A stretch of 64,000 nt of DNA from Caprimulgus europaeus (GCA_907165065.1 OU015524.1:1992416-2056415); one strand, 5' to 3'. Numbered from the stretch's first letter, positions 37,301 through 50,734 are shown. Numbers and translations are program-made. The notes: generated from the sequence alone by a model not told the origin.

Positions 37301-38370
37301 ATTTTTTTGCAGCATTGAAACAGCTAATGAAGCTTGTTGGTGGCAAACAGATGAAGTGCCCGCAGGGAGGAATTCACTATTGAATAAGTTGACTCACAAA
37401 TGTCTACCGAGCTGTATTTAGTCCTTTCCAAGTAAAAGCCATGTCAGGCAAAGCAAGCCAAAGGGGAGGAGTGGGGAACATGAATTATTACTGAGCAGAG
37501 GCAAAGCCTGATTTATTTATTTTTTTACCCCAAGAAGGCACAGTGATGGAATAAAGATCTGGGGTTTGCAGGCTTTTTTTAAATTTTATTTTTGCTGTTA
37601 AAATCCTGCCTACCTGTGTCTGAGCTGTATGTGTTTGACCTAGACAGATGCACCCAGAGCCAAACTGCTCATACTGGTTCACTCTAAGACAACCCAAGCC
37701 ATTATCCTCCTGGGGACATGCTGCCTGGGGAACAGCATGTACAAAGAGCTGGGGTGAAGGGGCTGGCTGAGCTCTTCAGAAGCCAGATAAATCCATTGTG
37801 ATTAGCTGGCCAGCCACTAATCTTGACACCAAGTTAAGAATTACAAAATTCCAGGTCCAAGAGCTGCTTCAAACAAGTGCATCTTTCTAAATGCTGTACA
37901 TCAACCTCCTACACAGTTCTCCTATCACTTAAAGTGAGGTGATGTAGCACATGAGGTCACAATTCCAAGGGGATTTTTTCCTCAACAGAGCATCATCCTG
38001 TGGCTTCTGAGCTCAGCCTGAGCTGCTTCTGAGCTGAAGTCAATACAAGTTGAGGGCTTTTCCCATTTTGCAGTACCAAGCATAGAGCTTGAACTACATA
38101 AGTTTCCTGTCCAAGAATAAGGGTTTTATTTTCTGTTTAAAGAAACAAGGATGGAGGGAGGGGAGTCTTGGCTAGAGAATAGTCAGGGTGCTTTTCTTAC
38201 GCTACAACAGCAATCAAAAGGGAATGTGTTATTTTGTCATGTCAGATTTCCTCACCACAAGCAGCTCATGACAGTTTTGTGATGAAAGTTAAGTTAGAGA
38301 AAAACTGACAGAACTGTGATTTCCCAAAGGAAACAAAGCAAACATAATCTACTTTGAAAAAAAATCTGAT

Positions 38371-38417
38371 TTTATTTTTGTATTGAAAAGACCTGTCAAT
38401 TTAAATAGCTGTTTATT
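38371..38417 (-). terminator. ACTR2: Candidate distal poly(A) signals of ACTR2
   Basis: AATAAA on the minus strand at 38371-38376 and 38412-38417. A further AATAAA at 38125-38130 is an alternative end. Confidence 0.4.
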
Positions 38418-38874
38418 TCCATTCATGGTCTCAACCAGTGTTGTGTGTTAACATTATTCAGAACTGTATAAAAAGCCATTTGTGTTACATTGGTTAACAT
38501 CCTAAAACACTTTGGGGGGGGAGGGAGGGGTTTGAAGCAGCTTAACATTAAAAATAGGATGTTCCCAAAAAACGTACAACTGATGCGGCACCTTCTATTC
38601 TAATTTTACAAGAGCTGAAGCATATTGCAAATACAACTCAAGTTATTTGGTCTTCAAAAAGAAAAAACAACCAACCCACCCAAAAAACTTTAAAACCAGA
38701 TTGCTTTCACAGCAATATTGAAGCTGTCAGCTGAGGGAACAGACACATACACTCTCGTGTGTGCAAACCACACTGAGCACAACTGGAACACCCCATTCAG
38801 TGTTTGCATTATGTATGCATTCTCCTGAATCCAGGAGAGCTCTAATTTAAAATGCTAGTTGCCTTTTTTTTTAA

Positions 38875-38882
38875 TATATACA
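38875..38882 (-). promoter_or_regulatory. Pumilio motif in the ACTR2 3' UTR
   Basis: TGTATATA on the minus strand matches UGUANAUA. It lies within TA-rich sequence, so a chance match is quite possible. Confidence 0.25.
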
Positions 38883-41299
38883 TAGTTTCCATGGAAACCT
38901 GAGATTCTGCACAATCAACTGACATTTCTTACTCATGGTGCTGTGAAGTACTCCAGTGAAAGGGCCAAATTCCCAAACCTTTACTCAAAACATGCACAGA
39001 CCTAACTGAAGCCAATCAACAGGGGAGAAGATGGTTTAGAAAAGGGGTTGCAGGGTCAAAGCCTAGATTTGAAGAAAAAAAAAAAATTAAAAATAAAAAT
39101 CACATGACAGATTGTCATTCAAAAAAGGTTTTTAGGTCATTCTTTGGTTTATTTCCATGATTCTCAAACACTGTCCAAAAAAGCCCAGAGACAGTTACAT
39201 GAGAAACCATAGCTCTAAAGCAAGCCCACAGCATTTTTAAATCTCGTGTATTAAATGTTCAGAAGACTACAGGAATTCAGAGTACCCCTTACATTCATGT
39301 CCCCAAAAATCTAGTAACTGCTTAAGTGCATGCACTGAGGCATGACCGGCATGCCTGTAAATTCATATTGTTCAAGTTAAAGAGTAAATATAGCTGCAAA
39401 AAACCCCACCCACCTATAATTAAATGGTCATTACTAGCAGTGCTATAGCCACTGTCTTGTTATTAAAGAAATGCAGACACAGTTTCTGCCCCTTTGGCTC
39501 GCTCAGCTAAAAGGAAGCTGCCTGCTCCATTTAGAAAGAAAGCAAATTTCAAGAATCCAAGGGAGTTTAATATTTCCATGTTCCTGGGGTCAATTATTAA
39601 TGTGAAGATGTAGACAAATGGCAAGTAGATGAAAGCGTATCTCTTACATTCCAAGGTTTGGAAGTCAAAATCATCTCTTAACTTCCTTATGCTTAAATGT
39701 TATGGTAGGCTTGGAAAACCAGTACAGAAGTGATATGATATTTCCACGAAAAGCGAAGTAGAACTAAGTCTAACTGGCATTCGTGTGCCAGCAGTTTTTG
39801 CTATGCTTTATGTAAGGCAGATTTTATTGCAGATAGTTACCAGTCTGCTAGTGGGAAGAAAATACAGGCAACTCCACTCAGAGAAGGTGGCTGATAATTA
39901 CTAGTGACAACTTCTATTTTTCAGAACAACTCAGCTTTAATGTGCTTTCTCGAAACAGCATTTTCATCACTGGTTTTCACTTCCTTTCCCATCCCACATT
40001 AAGTATCAAAAATCAAAACTGGACAAAATGAATTGTGGATATTTACCAACCAAACAACATCTTGTATTCCAAAGTTATTTTTAACCAGAACAAATATAGG
40101 TCCTTCTTTAAAACCTACTGCCAGTGGTTGTTTATAAATATCTGTGTGCTGCAATAAACACTGGTCACTGAAATATTCATTTGCAGGAACTACTTGGCAC
40201 TAGGTTAATATCCTTGTAAAGTTTAATGGAAGTGCTTCTGATGTACATACAAGCACTTAAAACATCAGACTTTTAAAACTTAGTTTTGGGAGTTTTAATA
40301 TCTATAGTTACAGTTTTCACAAGCATTTCTGAAAGTATTAAATCTCTTCAGAAGTTTAGAGGCTCCTGTCTCAGCACATCTAGAGTTTCTCAAAAATTAC
40401 AGAACAGCTAATTTAACATTCTTGCTCCCTATGCTGAGACAACACAGTACCAAAATTTAGCTATAAAAAGAGGCATTTTTGGTCAGGCTGACCCCCAGCT
40501 GTCCCTTCACACAACAGCAACACGGCTCAAACCTGTCTCCTCCCTCCAGAAAAAGACACCTAAGGCCACAAATTTACATTTGCCAGAATATCAGGTGTTT
40601 CTTCGTTTGTGGCAACTGTGTTCCATGCTCACTTAGAGAAATACAGTATGAAAGCCCCGCCACCACCTGTAAGGTTCAACCACCTCAGAACCAGCGTAGG
40701 CAGCAGCGCGTACGGAACCACGTTACATCGAAACAGTGTGTTAAAGCCATTCCAGCTAGTTAAACTAGTTCCTAACAATGTTTAATCAAAATTCCTAATT
40801 GCAGGAAAGAAAAAAAAAAAAAAACCCAATAATCTTAATGTAAAGAGAGGCAAAAAGATGCAAAGATCACCACCACAATGATCCAATAGCAAAAACTCCT
40901 GTTGAAAGGTTTTCTTACGCTAAAAAAGGCACACAACCCCTCGTGAACTAGAGACAAAAGCTAGCAGTACTACAGCAATAAACCCAGAAGAAAAAGCCTA
41001 CCAGAATTACCCAATTGCCTACTGGGAAGGAACAATGAAGTAGACAGGCTGCTCTTGCTCTGTTTTGTTTTCAGGGAAGTGGTCAAATTTAATAGTCAAA
41101 TTTAGCCACATTAAGAAACATTTAACAAAAGCTACCCCAAGAAACCAGAACAAAACCTGACCTTTGGGTCAAAAGGCCACAGACAGGCCTTTCCATAGCA
41201 TGTAGCTGAGTGAGTTCAGAGATTGGCAATGAAAGAAAAACAAAAAAAACCCCAAAATAATAAAAGCTTTAGCCATGTGATGGGAACAAGCTTTGGGAT

Positions 41300-41470
41300 T
41301 TATCGAACAGTCACACCAAGCTTCTCCAGCACACGCACTCCCTTTTCTTGGTATTCTTGTCGGGTCATCCAGAAGTTGTCTTTGTCTTTCATGATGTCTG
41401 CTAGAACGGCGCCGCCCAAAAACACCATGTGCTTTCGACGAGGTGGGTCTTCGATTCGGATCTTAAATTT
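41300..41470 (-). CDS. ACTR2: ACTR2 exon 9 (C-terminus and stop)
   Basis: 171 nt giving 56 residues and TAA (complement of 41300-41302). It begins [20 protein letters not shown], continues with [20 protein letters not shown] and ends LEKLGVTVR. The acceptor on the minus strand is TCCTTAG. It holds the C-terminal part of the actin fold, including the [11 protein letters not shown] segment and the WMTRQEY helix shared with actins (WITKQEY in actin). Phase 0 from exon 8. Confidence 0.98.
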
Positions 41471-42638
41471 CTAAGGACAAGAAAAGAGACTGTTACTAGG
41501 ATTCTTGAAACAAAGCCTTTTAAAATAACATCGTGCTTTCCACCAGAACAATGAAATGGAAACTGGTTGGTTGGTGAGGAAAAAATGCAACCAAAAAACT
41601 GAAGTGCTAGCATAGGGCACTCTGCATGAGCTCCCAGCTTGTGCAACCTAAATAAAATAACTGTTCTGCACTGGAAATTAGAGACAGCTATTGACACTTT
41701 CCCCAAAATTATGTATCCACAAAAAGCCCGGGAGCCAGAATACAAAATTAAAGACCGTATTTTTGCATTTCACAAATATAATAGAGAGTGAAATAATTCC
41801 TAAGCTTCAATGGCTAAATTTACCTAAAGTTAACAGATCATCAAATCACAAAATATTTTAGAATTATACCAAGTTTTAGAAGGGCAGATGGAACAGATTT
41901 TACATTTACACAATCTAGACCAGCTTAACTCATTAATATTCCCTTAAATCCTTTGACGCTAAAGCTCTAACTTCAAGAGCAAAAATAAGTACAGTCGAAG
42001 CTATGTGTGAAACACTGTCTAGAAACATTCTGTACAACTGAGTCATTCCATATAGCTGCAGAAGATCTTCAGAGAACACTGTATTAAGAACCAGAGAAGT
42101 TCAGTTCAACATTAGAGACTCCACTCAAAGGAGTTTTCTCTGTAAAGATCTTCTCCTTGAAGAGCAGATGGCATTACAGTGCAGCGTTACCTCTGTAACG
42201 TGTGTGTGGCTGCTGTTTGCTTATCACAAACCAATGAACAAGGGAAATTTATTCCATTTGAAGGTGCATGAGAACTTTAGCCTCTTACTTTTGAGGATTT
42301 CACTTATAGAATGAACCAAAACTGTCAAAGATTAAAAAAAATAAAAAATATATTTTTGCTCAATGATGACTTTAAGGCACAAAACCTCATTAGCTTTGTT
42401 TAACCCACGTTCCAAGTTGTACCCTAGCATTTATCAGCCCATTTCACATTCAAACTAACCCAAGACTTCAGGAATTACTTGCTGTTGGCAGGGACTAGAA
42501 GGCGGCTTTCTGAGAAGCAGCAATTTTCCATGCAGGGCCAGCAGCAGCTTCTGTCATTTCTGACGCCTTGGCTCCCTCTAGTGGGGATTCAGGATAAACC
42601 TCGGCCCCACACAGACAAAGCAGCGACTCGGTACCTAC
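41471..42638 (-). other. ACTR2: ACTR2 intron 8
   Basis: 1168 bp, donor GTAGGT and acceptor TTAG on the minus strand. AT-rich. I see no other feature. Confidence 0.95.
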
Positions 42639-42771
42639 CGAGAGCTTCTCCACATCTCCTTTCAGAACTCGTTCCAGGTAGAGCTGTTTCAGTTCCCGCT
42701 CCAGTCGCGAAGGCAGCCCGGGGTACATGGTGGACCCTCCAGACAGCACGATGTGCTTGTAGAATTCAGAC
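42639..42771 (-). CDS. ACTR2: ACTR2 exon 8
   Basis: 133 nt: one base completing the Arg codon split from exon 7, then 44 codons starting [18 protein letters not shown] and ending [22 protein letters not shown] is the adenosine-binding motif of the actin superfamily, contacting ATP. Acceptor TTGGTCAG, donor GTAGGT. Confidence 0.98.
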
Positions 42772-43185
42772 CTGACCAAAAAAAATTAGTCTTTCTAGTG
42801 TCATATAGGACACTCTGTGGTACAAGTAGGTACCTGTACGTACAGGGGAGTAAATACAGACCTAAAAAATGGCCACTACACAAAGACAGACTCTGGAGGC
42901 GTTTGGCAGACTTGCTTATGCTTTCTGGGATGCCCAGAAAAGCAGCAGTGAAAAAATACAGTGCTTTCAAGATTTTATCCTTGCTCATTCATACCAAAAT
43001 AGCCAAGTTTCCAGACCACATGTTAAGCTCCAAGATCTCAGGCTGAGCCCTGTTCCCAGTATCCACCCTTCCTTCCCCAGCACTGCACGTAGTTGTGTCT
43101 AAAGCAAAAGATGTTTTTTCGTTTGAATGCAGTTCTCACGTCACCCCTGCACCCTGACAGACGATTTTCAATGTTCTGTTCTTAC
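42772..43185 (-). other. ACTR2: ACTR2 intron 7
   Basis: 414 bp phase-2 intron with donor GTAAGA and acceptor GGTCAG. Nothing else recognised. Confidence 0.95.
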
Positions 43186-43331
43186 CTGGTATCAATATCA
43201 GCAGCCTGGATGGTGTTAAACAGCAATTCAGCCACACCAACCCCCTCTACGTTGATTAAGTGAGGCTGGAAGAGCGCCTCCGGTGCCTCGAACCGTTCTC
43301 CACCAACTTTGATAATCCTGCCATCTGGGAG
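43186..43331 (-). CDS. ACTR2: ACTR2 exon 7
   Basis: 146 nt: 48 codons plus two bases of a split Arg codon (AG). It begins [20 protein letters not shown] and continues through [19 protein letters not shown] to AADIDT. The segment [14 protein letters not shown] corresponds to the actin-fold region GNERFRCPEALFQP. Acceptor TTCCCTAG, donor GTAAGA. Confidence 0.98.
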
Positions 43332-44036
43332 CTAGGGAAGAATAAACACTGTTCAGAAGACTACTTTTAGCCACTTGGATACTACATAAAGCAGAGGAAA
43401 TGACCTACATTGCTCCCTAATGTTTTAAAACAGGAAATTGTTGATCATTGTCACCACTGCAAGAAGTCATTCGGCACTACTGAAAGATACAAATTTCTTC
43501 AATCATGATGCACTGCACTTGGAGACACCAGGGACCAGAGACGTTTGACACTGATGTACCCAATGTTTTCTTGCTATACAGCTCCCAATATCCATTTAAA
43601 AGATGATCCTACACCAAGAGTAATGCTATGCTGCAAGTTCTTCTGTGTGTGATCACAGGAAGCTTCCCCTAAGAGCAAGTTCACCGTTCCTGCCACCAGC
43701 TGTGTCTCACACATGTCACTGCTAGATGGAGGAAGCTGAAACAACCTGATGTGCTAGGGTACGTACACTTTCGCCACAAGTTCCTGTACTGCAATATTCA
43801 AATTTCAAACACCTACAATGACAAAAATGAGCAAATGCCTTGCAGAAAATCTAAAAATAATTGTTAAAAAAAAGCTTTTAAAAGTTCTCCCAGAACTAAG
43901 TAACCTGATTCTACAGACTCCTATGGCTAGGAACTGAGCTACTGCCAAGAAAAATTTAGAAGGAATCAAAGCTAAACACGACCTGAATTTAAACCTGTGA
44001 AGTTTAGGACAAGAAAAGCTGTCTCAAAGCACTCAC
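43332..44036 (-). other. ACTR2: ACTR2 intron 6
   Basis: 705 bp with donor GTGAGT and acceptor CCCTAG. No repeat or other feature recognised. Confidence 0.95.
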
Positions 44037-44186
44037 CGTGTAGGATTCAACGAGTACTGTGGTCTCTAATGCCAGTTTCTGCTCCTGCTCAATGTTGTAC
44101 CCCACATAACACAGCTTCTCCTTGATCATGCGAACCGTCTCGAAGTCAGCAGAATGGTTGAAAGCATACCCTCGCAGCAAGAGGAG
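44037..44186 (-). CDS. ACTR2: ACTR2 exon 6
   Basis: 150 nt, 50 codons, phase 0 at both ends: [20 protein letters not shown], then [20 protein letters not shown] and [18 protein letters not shown] corresponds to the nucleotide-contacting helix of actin ([11 protein letters not shown]). Acceptor CCCTCTAG, donor GTGAGT. Confidence 0.98.
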
Positions 44187-44954
44187 CTAGAGGGAGCAGA
44201 GCAGAGCAGCAGGAAGTGAGGGGATGAGTAAATGAGTCCAGATGGGTAGATCCCAACACGTAGCTTTAAAAGGTCATCTCCCTTTTTTAACTGCCATTTT
44301 AGCATTAAGTCAAACCTGTCACAGTGGATCCATTATTACCAGAAAAGCAGAGCAGCATTACTCCAAACAGGAAACTGTCATCACAACTTTCAGTATAACC
44401 ATTACAAAGACAAGTGAGGGATAACCAAAATAATTCTTATATTTAGGACTTCAGAACACTCCAGTATTCCAGTTTAACCATAAGATTTGTCAATCCAGAA
44501 TGATGCTTATATTAAAAAAATAAACAATCTATAAAACATACTGTCTCATTTAATAATCAGGGAAGAATCACTACGCTATTTTCCACATTGTAAGAAAAAG
44601 TCTTTCTGAAAACAGATGAGTAGAACTGCTAGAATACAATTTTATCTTGACTTTATGTATTAAGAAAGCCAACTTTTAAGTTTTTCCTTCCCAAATATGG
44701 AATAAAATCCCTTCCTACAAGACTGCCACTAAGGAAATGTGAACTCTCTCAATAATATCAGTAATATCACATGTGACTCAGATGAGGAAACATAACAAGG
44801 ACAGACTGAAGCAATACAGAGAATACAGTTCTTTATGTAATTAACATAATAATAAAGGGAAAATGTATAGCACTTTCTTGCTATCAAGGGATTTTAACTT
44901 GAACCAATGTAGCACAGATAAAAGCCTCAACCTTAACAAACCCTTCCAGCTTAC
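44187..44954 (-). other. ACTR2: ACTR2 intron 5
   Basis: 768 bp with donor GTAAGC and acceptor CTCTAG. AT-rich and otherwise plain. Confidence 0.95.
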
Positions 44955-45091
44955 CTTAATGAGGTACCTAGTGATATCCCTCCCAGCGATATCTAACCGT
45001 CTGGTGAGATGAGGGAGAGAGAAACCTTCATAAACTGGGCAGATATGAGTTACACCATCTCCAGAGTCCACAACAACACCAGTCAACAAAC
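44955..45091 (-). CDS. ACTR2: ACTR2 exon 5
   Basis: 137 nt: two bases completing a Gly codon, then 45 codons from [20 protein letters not shown] to [16 protein letters not shown] is the phosphate-2 loop, whose Asp and Gly residues bind the ATP phosphates and metal. [13 protein letters not shown] follows as in actin (LRLDLAGRDLT). Acceptor TTCTCTTAG, donor GTAAGC. Confidence 0.98.
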
Positions 45092-47387
45092 CTAAGAGAA
45101 TGGGGGGGAAAACAAAAAGCACAACTTTTATTAGCACCTTCATAAATAGAGCAGAGCAGTAGCAAGCTTAAGATAGCATTTTTCACTGTAATCTTAACAC
45201 AACCTCAGTTTCCATTATCATCATTTTGGGAAAAACCATCACAATTTTAAATTCAGATTTTAAACTTCAGGCTTTCATAGTAACAAATGCTTTCATAGAC
45301 TTTTTTTTAAATTATCACCTCTACTTTTTCCTAAATGCTTATAGCACTACTGTTCACAACTTTATCTGGTGCTTTGACATCTTAAATTGTGCTCTGATTA
45401 AAGAGAAAATCCAGGATCATTAAATGCTTGTTGGGGCATAAATTCCTCCTCAGATTGAGCTGTATATGTACAACCTGTTATTAATTTCTCAAATCTGAAG
45501 AAACCTAGAGGTATTCAGGCTACAAGTTTACTTTGTTAGAATTATTAGGACTTGGTGATTTTCACTGGTATTCAAAAAACAAAGTAATGCTTTCATAAGG
45601 TAGAGACTACACAGCACACATCTCATTTTTTTTTCCCCACAGAAATAGCATTAGGCTGAATCAGATCCACTGTCATAGCCTAAAGAAATGGACTCCAGTG
45701 AAAAAAAGTTTACTATAAAACCATTAAATTCTAAAGTGTACAAAACTGAGCTATCATAAGCACATTGAAACAGAGGTTTCTGTATTTCACTAACAAAATA
45801 AGTAAGAAGCAGAATTAATGATGAAAAGTTGATTAGAAAACATTTTTATCATTTCTCATAAGCTACCTGAAACAAGAAAATTTATTTTAAGGGGAGACCT
45901 TAAAATAATGAACATTGAATGTGTAATGGCAAGGTGCACTGTAATTTGCTCAAGCTTTGTAAACAAAAGGCAAACAAATGGGTTCTTTGCCTGGAATGAA
46001 CCAAGGAACACACCTTGGCTCAACTGTGGGATCAGGGCTTCAGATCTATGAGTGAACTGAAGTACCTGCTACAGAAACACAACAGGCCTTGTAATCAGAT
46101 ACACAGTAAGGAAGGAACTAGTCAGTCACAAGGGACTATGTCCAACTCCCAAACTGTTGTGAGGAATGGCCAAAGGATTTCTGAATTACAACTAGGTTTG
46201 ATATAAATACCCCTTTGCCTTTCCAAGGCACACAGGCACACAGAGTTCCAGGTAACAGCAGCAATTAGTCTTAAGGAAGTTTTAACAGCAGCAACAAAAC
46301 GTAGTGCACTGAAATGAGGCATCTCTCTATGTAATCTGAGCCACTGCTTTAATCTTTAATGTAATATAAATAAGTGGGATGTTTTAAAGAGCTTTTTTTT
46401 AATTTTTAAAAGCAAATGTTCTCTTTATGTGCCACCTGGTTTTTCCATCTTAGGTCTTCCACTTCCTTTTAGATGGTAGTTTGTAGAAACACTCTGGACT
46501 GCTCTAAATTGTTCTACATTGTTATTCACAAAGTAATTGAGCACTATATGATAAAATACATGTACAATTGTAGCTAAATTTAAGACTGTCTATGTCAGCT
46601 AAATACTTACAAGGAACCAAACCAAAGAAAAAAATCGATGGGAGTGGGTGGGGAAAGTTTGCACAGATTGCAGCAAATAAAATGCAGATTCAGGTCTCCA
46701 ACAGTGGTTTTGGTTCAACTACTTCTAGTGACACATGCATAACAGAGCCACCCTTCCAGGACCCTCTCACTTCTGCTCTTGGACACAGAAACTATGGACA
46801 AGGACAATTATTTCCTGCTATGTGACAGTTAAATACATTAGGCCTCTAGTAAGCAGAGGTAAGGAGTCATGTTATTAGAACTCTGGTGCTTGAGTAACTT
46901 CTTACAATCCCAGATAGACTGCAGCCAATGGCAGAACTTCTATAAAATTCAGTGAATCCATAATTTTCTCCTCAGGCTGAGGATCATTTATCTACAGCAA
47001 AAGAATCAACTTATTTTTTTTAATTGACTGCAAAATCACCTAGTCTTTTTGAAATTCACTTAGGGTAATATTTTTTTCCTTTATCAGAAAATCAAAATCA
47101 CGTCATTCAGACTTGCTGCCCAAGGCTAAATAACGACACCCTGACACAATGACAGTGACAACAAACTAGTTATTTGCATTTACAAGCACATCTCCACAGC
47201 TGGCTGATGAAAATAGCACTGATGGTGTTAACAGCAGCTCCTCAAAACAAAAAGCAAGCTTGTAAGACAGAGATGGACTTAATTACAACAGCACTGAATT
47301 AAGCCCAAGACCCAGTAATACCATATTAGAAGTCTGTCTCAGCAACACAATGATGAACTAAAGAGATTTTAAGTTATTTTTGCCTAC
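45092..47387 (-). other. ACTR2: ACTR2 intron 4
   Basis: 2296 bp phase-1 intron, AT-rich. No gene, repeat family or structured RNA recognised. Confidence 0.92.
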
Positions 47388-47460
47388 CTTGAGCGTACAA
47401 AGTAAGAACAGCCTGAATGGCTACATACACCCCAGAAAACTGGTATGTCTCAAACATAAC
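47388..47460 (-). CDS. ACTR2: ACTR2 exon 4
   Basis: A short 73-nt exon, 24 codons plus one base of a Gly codon: [16 protein letters not shown] then AVLTLYAQ. It matches the actin segment [22 protein letters not shown]. Its borders (acceptor CTTACAG, donor GTAGGC) and frame fit the neighbouring exons exactly. Confidence 0.97.
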
Positions 47461-49423
47461 CTGTAAGATGAAAGCAAATATTAATGTCCAAAACAGGCCA
47501 AATACTTAAAAAGAAATTTCATGTATGTTCAAAAACCATATTTCTCTAATTCTTTATTTTTACTAATCAAAAACATTTTCCAATAAATTTCCTCATACAG
47601 ATTCTACACAAACAGTAGAAACCTACTTGCTTTATGGCAGTGAGGAGTACATTCAGTTGATGAGCCATATGAAATATTCCACATCTCTTTAGCAACAAAA
47701 GTGAGTAATTCCCAGAAACCCACACACCGATTTCTGCAGCTTTACCAAGCCATCTTCCCATCAGTAGGAGGCAGTCCTTGTAGAGCAGCCAAGCACTTCA
47801 TTACCAAAGTGTGACCAGGGAATGAAATGTTTGTTAAAGGTGGATGCTCTGGATCTAAACAAGTTCAGGGTTTGTTTTTTTAATTCTTCATATCAAGCCC
47901 TATAGACTTTGTACTACCACAGACCATGTCAAGACCAAACAGACTCCTACACACATGGTGTAGGATAAGCCCAGTGTCACAGGTTTGGGGTTGGTTTTTT
48001 TTGCATCTGGGCTGCTTTCTTCCCCTCTTTAAAACACCATTGATGACAAACTTCTAGAATTAGTGCAAAACCCACTACAACTGCAATGGGACAGGTAGGG
48101 CTGACTGTCACTACATCAGAAAACCACAGCTCTGCACAACTCTTACTGAACCAGGAAAAGTAACTGCCTGTCTTGCACACGAGGTTCCCCTAACCACTAA
48201 ACTAGTTTCAGTGAAGAAACAGGATCTAAGATTAAAGGATGTAGAGTTTATAGGATCTTGTCTTCTTTATAAACACAAAAAAAGACCAAGTAAACAAACC
48301 ATACTGTACAGCAGCTTTCCCTTCAGAATTCTTTACCAGGAAAAACAGATGAACTCTGATTATTCCAGCACACACAGAAGTTTTGCTTTTGCTATTCTGC
48401 AGCCCCCCGAGCACTTCTGCAACTTCTAGGATTAGAAATTGATTAAATCCTAAGTACTCCCACAGCTCAAGTAAAAGATATCTAAATATTTTTAAAGACA
48501 AAAAAGCTGATGCCTGACAATTTTAGAATTCTGAACTATTTAAAGAACTTCCTCTGTTCAAGCAGCGTGATTTTAAACAGCTGGCCCATACCAAAAACCC
48601 AATCCTTGCACAGTCAAGTTAATTATCTCATAGCTGTATGGAGCACCCTGCAAAAGCCCTGGGACCCACCTTTCTGGGATATTTGCTGTGAGCACACAGC
48701 ATAGCAGAAGTCAAGCAGAAAGGAACACAGAGGGGGTGAGCTGCAGAGCACCCAGGAGAACATCACCCTTTGGGTTTTTATGAACCCCCAGTGCAAACTG
48801 GGCAATATAAAAGGAAATTTAATACAGTAGTCAGGTGCATGGGCTGAGAATGAGCAAGACATGAAGAGGCTGGCTAGTAACTTCTGTAATGGCCACAATT
48901 TAGCACACAGCAATACCTTCAGAAACAAGAAGCAGAAGTGTCTGCCAGAAAAGGAACAGCTGAAAGGGCAGCAACTCAAAAAGAGATCCTGTTTGAGCCG
49001 TCATTGTCTGAACCCAGCACCATTCCAATGGATGAGGCTTTCAAACAACCCCAGTGCTTACAAAATTAACAACTGATTCAAAGAAAAATCTACATTATCT
49101 TCATACAACAAAATGAATATTCAAGTGGTATTAGTTACTGCCTTCAGATGCTGTACTAAACCCTAGAAGACACTGCAAAACTCTTTTATTAGCTATATGC
49201 CAGCCTTTGGGGGGTTGTTGTTCTTTCTTTCAAGACACAGAGGTCTGTTCTATGGGACATGAAAAATGCCTTGACATGGGACATATATGTTAACAAATCC
49301 TAAGGTGTCAATACTGAGCAGGATGTTATCCTGAAAAGATTCTTCTTCTCACGACAGCAGCTTTTGGATTACCTACAAAGTGATGTTCTAATTGGGCATA
49401 GAAAGGAAGGATTAAAAATTGGG

Positions 49424-49500
49424 AAATAAATAAATAAATAAATCTAATAATAAAAATTATAATGATTTAACAATAAATAATAATTTTACTAATAGATAAG
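49424..49500. repeat. (AAAT)n microsatellite and AT-rich tract
   Basis: Five AAAT units at 49424-49443, then AATAATAAAAATTATAATG-type sequence. Simple repeat in intron 3. Confidence 0.85.
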
Positions 49501-50734
49501 TAATAAAGTTTGGTATCAGGAGAAGTGACTGTGCTAGAGTATCTGTACAGCTATGTGTTATGCTGTTACAGTCTGGCTGCTCCTGAGGATATCACAGAAT
49601 GAGAGTGCAGCAGGTAACTAGAGACAAACAGCAAACAGTTAAGCTGAGGAGCAACCAGTGTCTTGTACATGCTGTGAAAGAAACAGCACTTTAAAAATAC
49701 ACATTTTACAATCTAGCTGTCATGTGAACACTTGCTGCTGTTAATATGCAGCTGTGTTTGATGGAGTGATGGGGCAAGGAAAGAGAATTACTGGAAGTAG
49801 AATGAAGTACAGCATATATAATTATCTATCATCTTGATATGGTCCAGATGACTAAGCTGCTTCTAAAAAAACCAAAATAATGCTACTGCACTGTATCACA
49901 AAATGCAGAGACACTGTTATGTTTACTGCAGGCTTCAGGAAAAATCTTAACTCAGACCTCTGCTTCATACTGGGTTAGCTGCCCTAAAAAGGGGGAGTCC
50001 ACGTCAAAAATGGAAGGAGAATAAATATGTTGCAGTTAAAAAACTGAATATTGCTAGTCCTCCTAACACTGTGATCCATTTAAAATACTAATAAAAACAA
50101 GGAGCTTCTGTTTAACCCAAATTTAAATCTACAAAAAGGGATTTTAGTTCTCCATAATCCTCTGGATCATGATTAAGTATCTACAATCTCTGGAGTGACT
50201 TGAAAAAGCAAACGGGGCAATACAAATATTTTGTCAGAGTTTAGAAGCCATACAAGACTTTTCAATTTAGGGTATAAAATTACTCAGTTCCAGAATAACT
50301 AAAGCCCAGCCTTTTGTGTTGAGCAGGAAAACAGAAACAAGAACACTATTGTCAACAGCTGAAAAGCAAAAGGAGCCTGAACAGGAAACTCAGCCATTCC
50401 TGCGCCACAGAGGCCACCCAGAGCCATCTGCTGTGGGTGTCACACCCCAGCTGACACACAACACGGTATCACTAGTGCTGTGGTACATCATACTGAGGGC
50501 ATAGGTCCCTCCTGTCCACAGCTGCTCAGAAATGCTGGATTTGGGTGGTGCAGGTTGATATTTTGCACTTAACTTTTTCCAGTTCTGCTATACTTCACTT
50601 GCTCCCCAGTCACTGAAAGAAGATTACTGCAAATATATTCACTGCTGTGCTGCAGAAAAGACTACTGCAGCTGTGACAACAAAAAGATTGGAAAGGTCAC
50701 TAATGATAAAGGTAAATTCTTATTAGACTGAGCA

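Larger units (their letters stand above)
15801..38370. other. Intergenic spacer between convergent SPRED2 and ACTR2
   Basis: About 22.5 kb with no gene I can support. Open frames here reach at most about 230 codons, and the longest of these runs into CR1 sequence. The others show no recognisable domain or exon-like splice structure. The region contains CR1 fragments (about 18476-18531 and 34648-35115), a 27-base T run, small tandem duplications at 20210 and 29515, a hairpin at 33742, a candidate regulatory patch at 35740-35880, and A/C-rich low complexity at 37226-37300. The two flanking genes point towards it, so it holds termination regions and perhaps distal enhancers, but no promoter evidence. 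Confidence 0.65.
38371..41299 (-). other. ACTR2: ACTR2 3' UTR (3' end approximate)
   Basis: AT-rich sequence following the ACTR2 stop on the minus strand, with no other coding evidence. A cluster of minus-strand AATAAA signals (as TTTATT on +) at 38371-38376 and 38412-38417 would give a UTR of about 2.9 kb, close to the length I recall for mammalian ACTR2. Internal signals occur at 39148 and 39823. A TGTATATA Pumilio motif lies at 38875-38882 (minus). Confidence 0.5.

Noticed and set aside
15801..38370. CRISPR arrays, tRNA/rRNA genes, endogenous retrovirus LTRs or coding genes in the spacer
   Set aside because: No spaced direct repeats, no cloverleaf or rRNA sequence, and no paired LTRs or retroviral domains were seen by eye.
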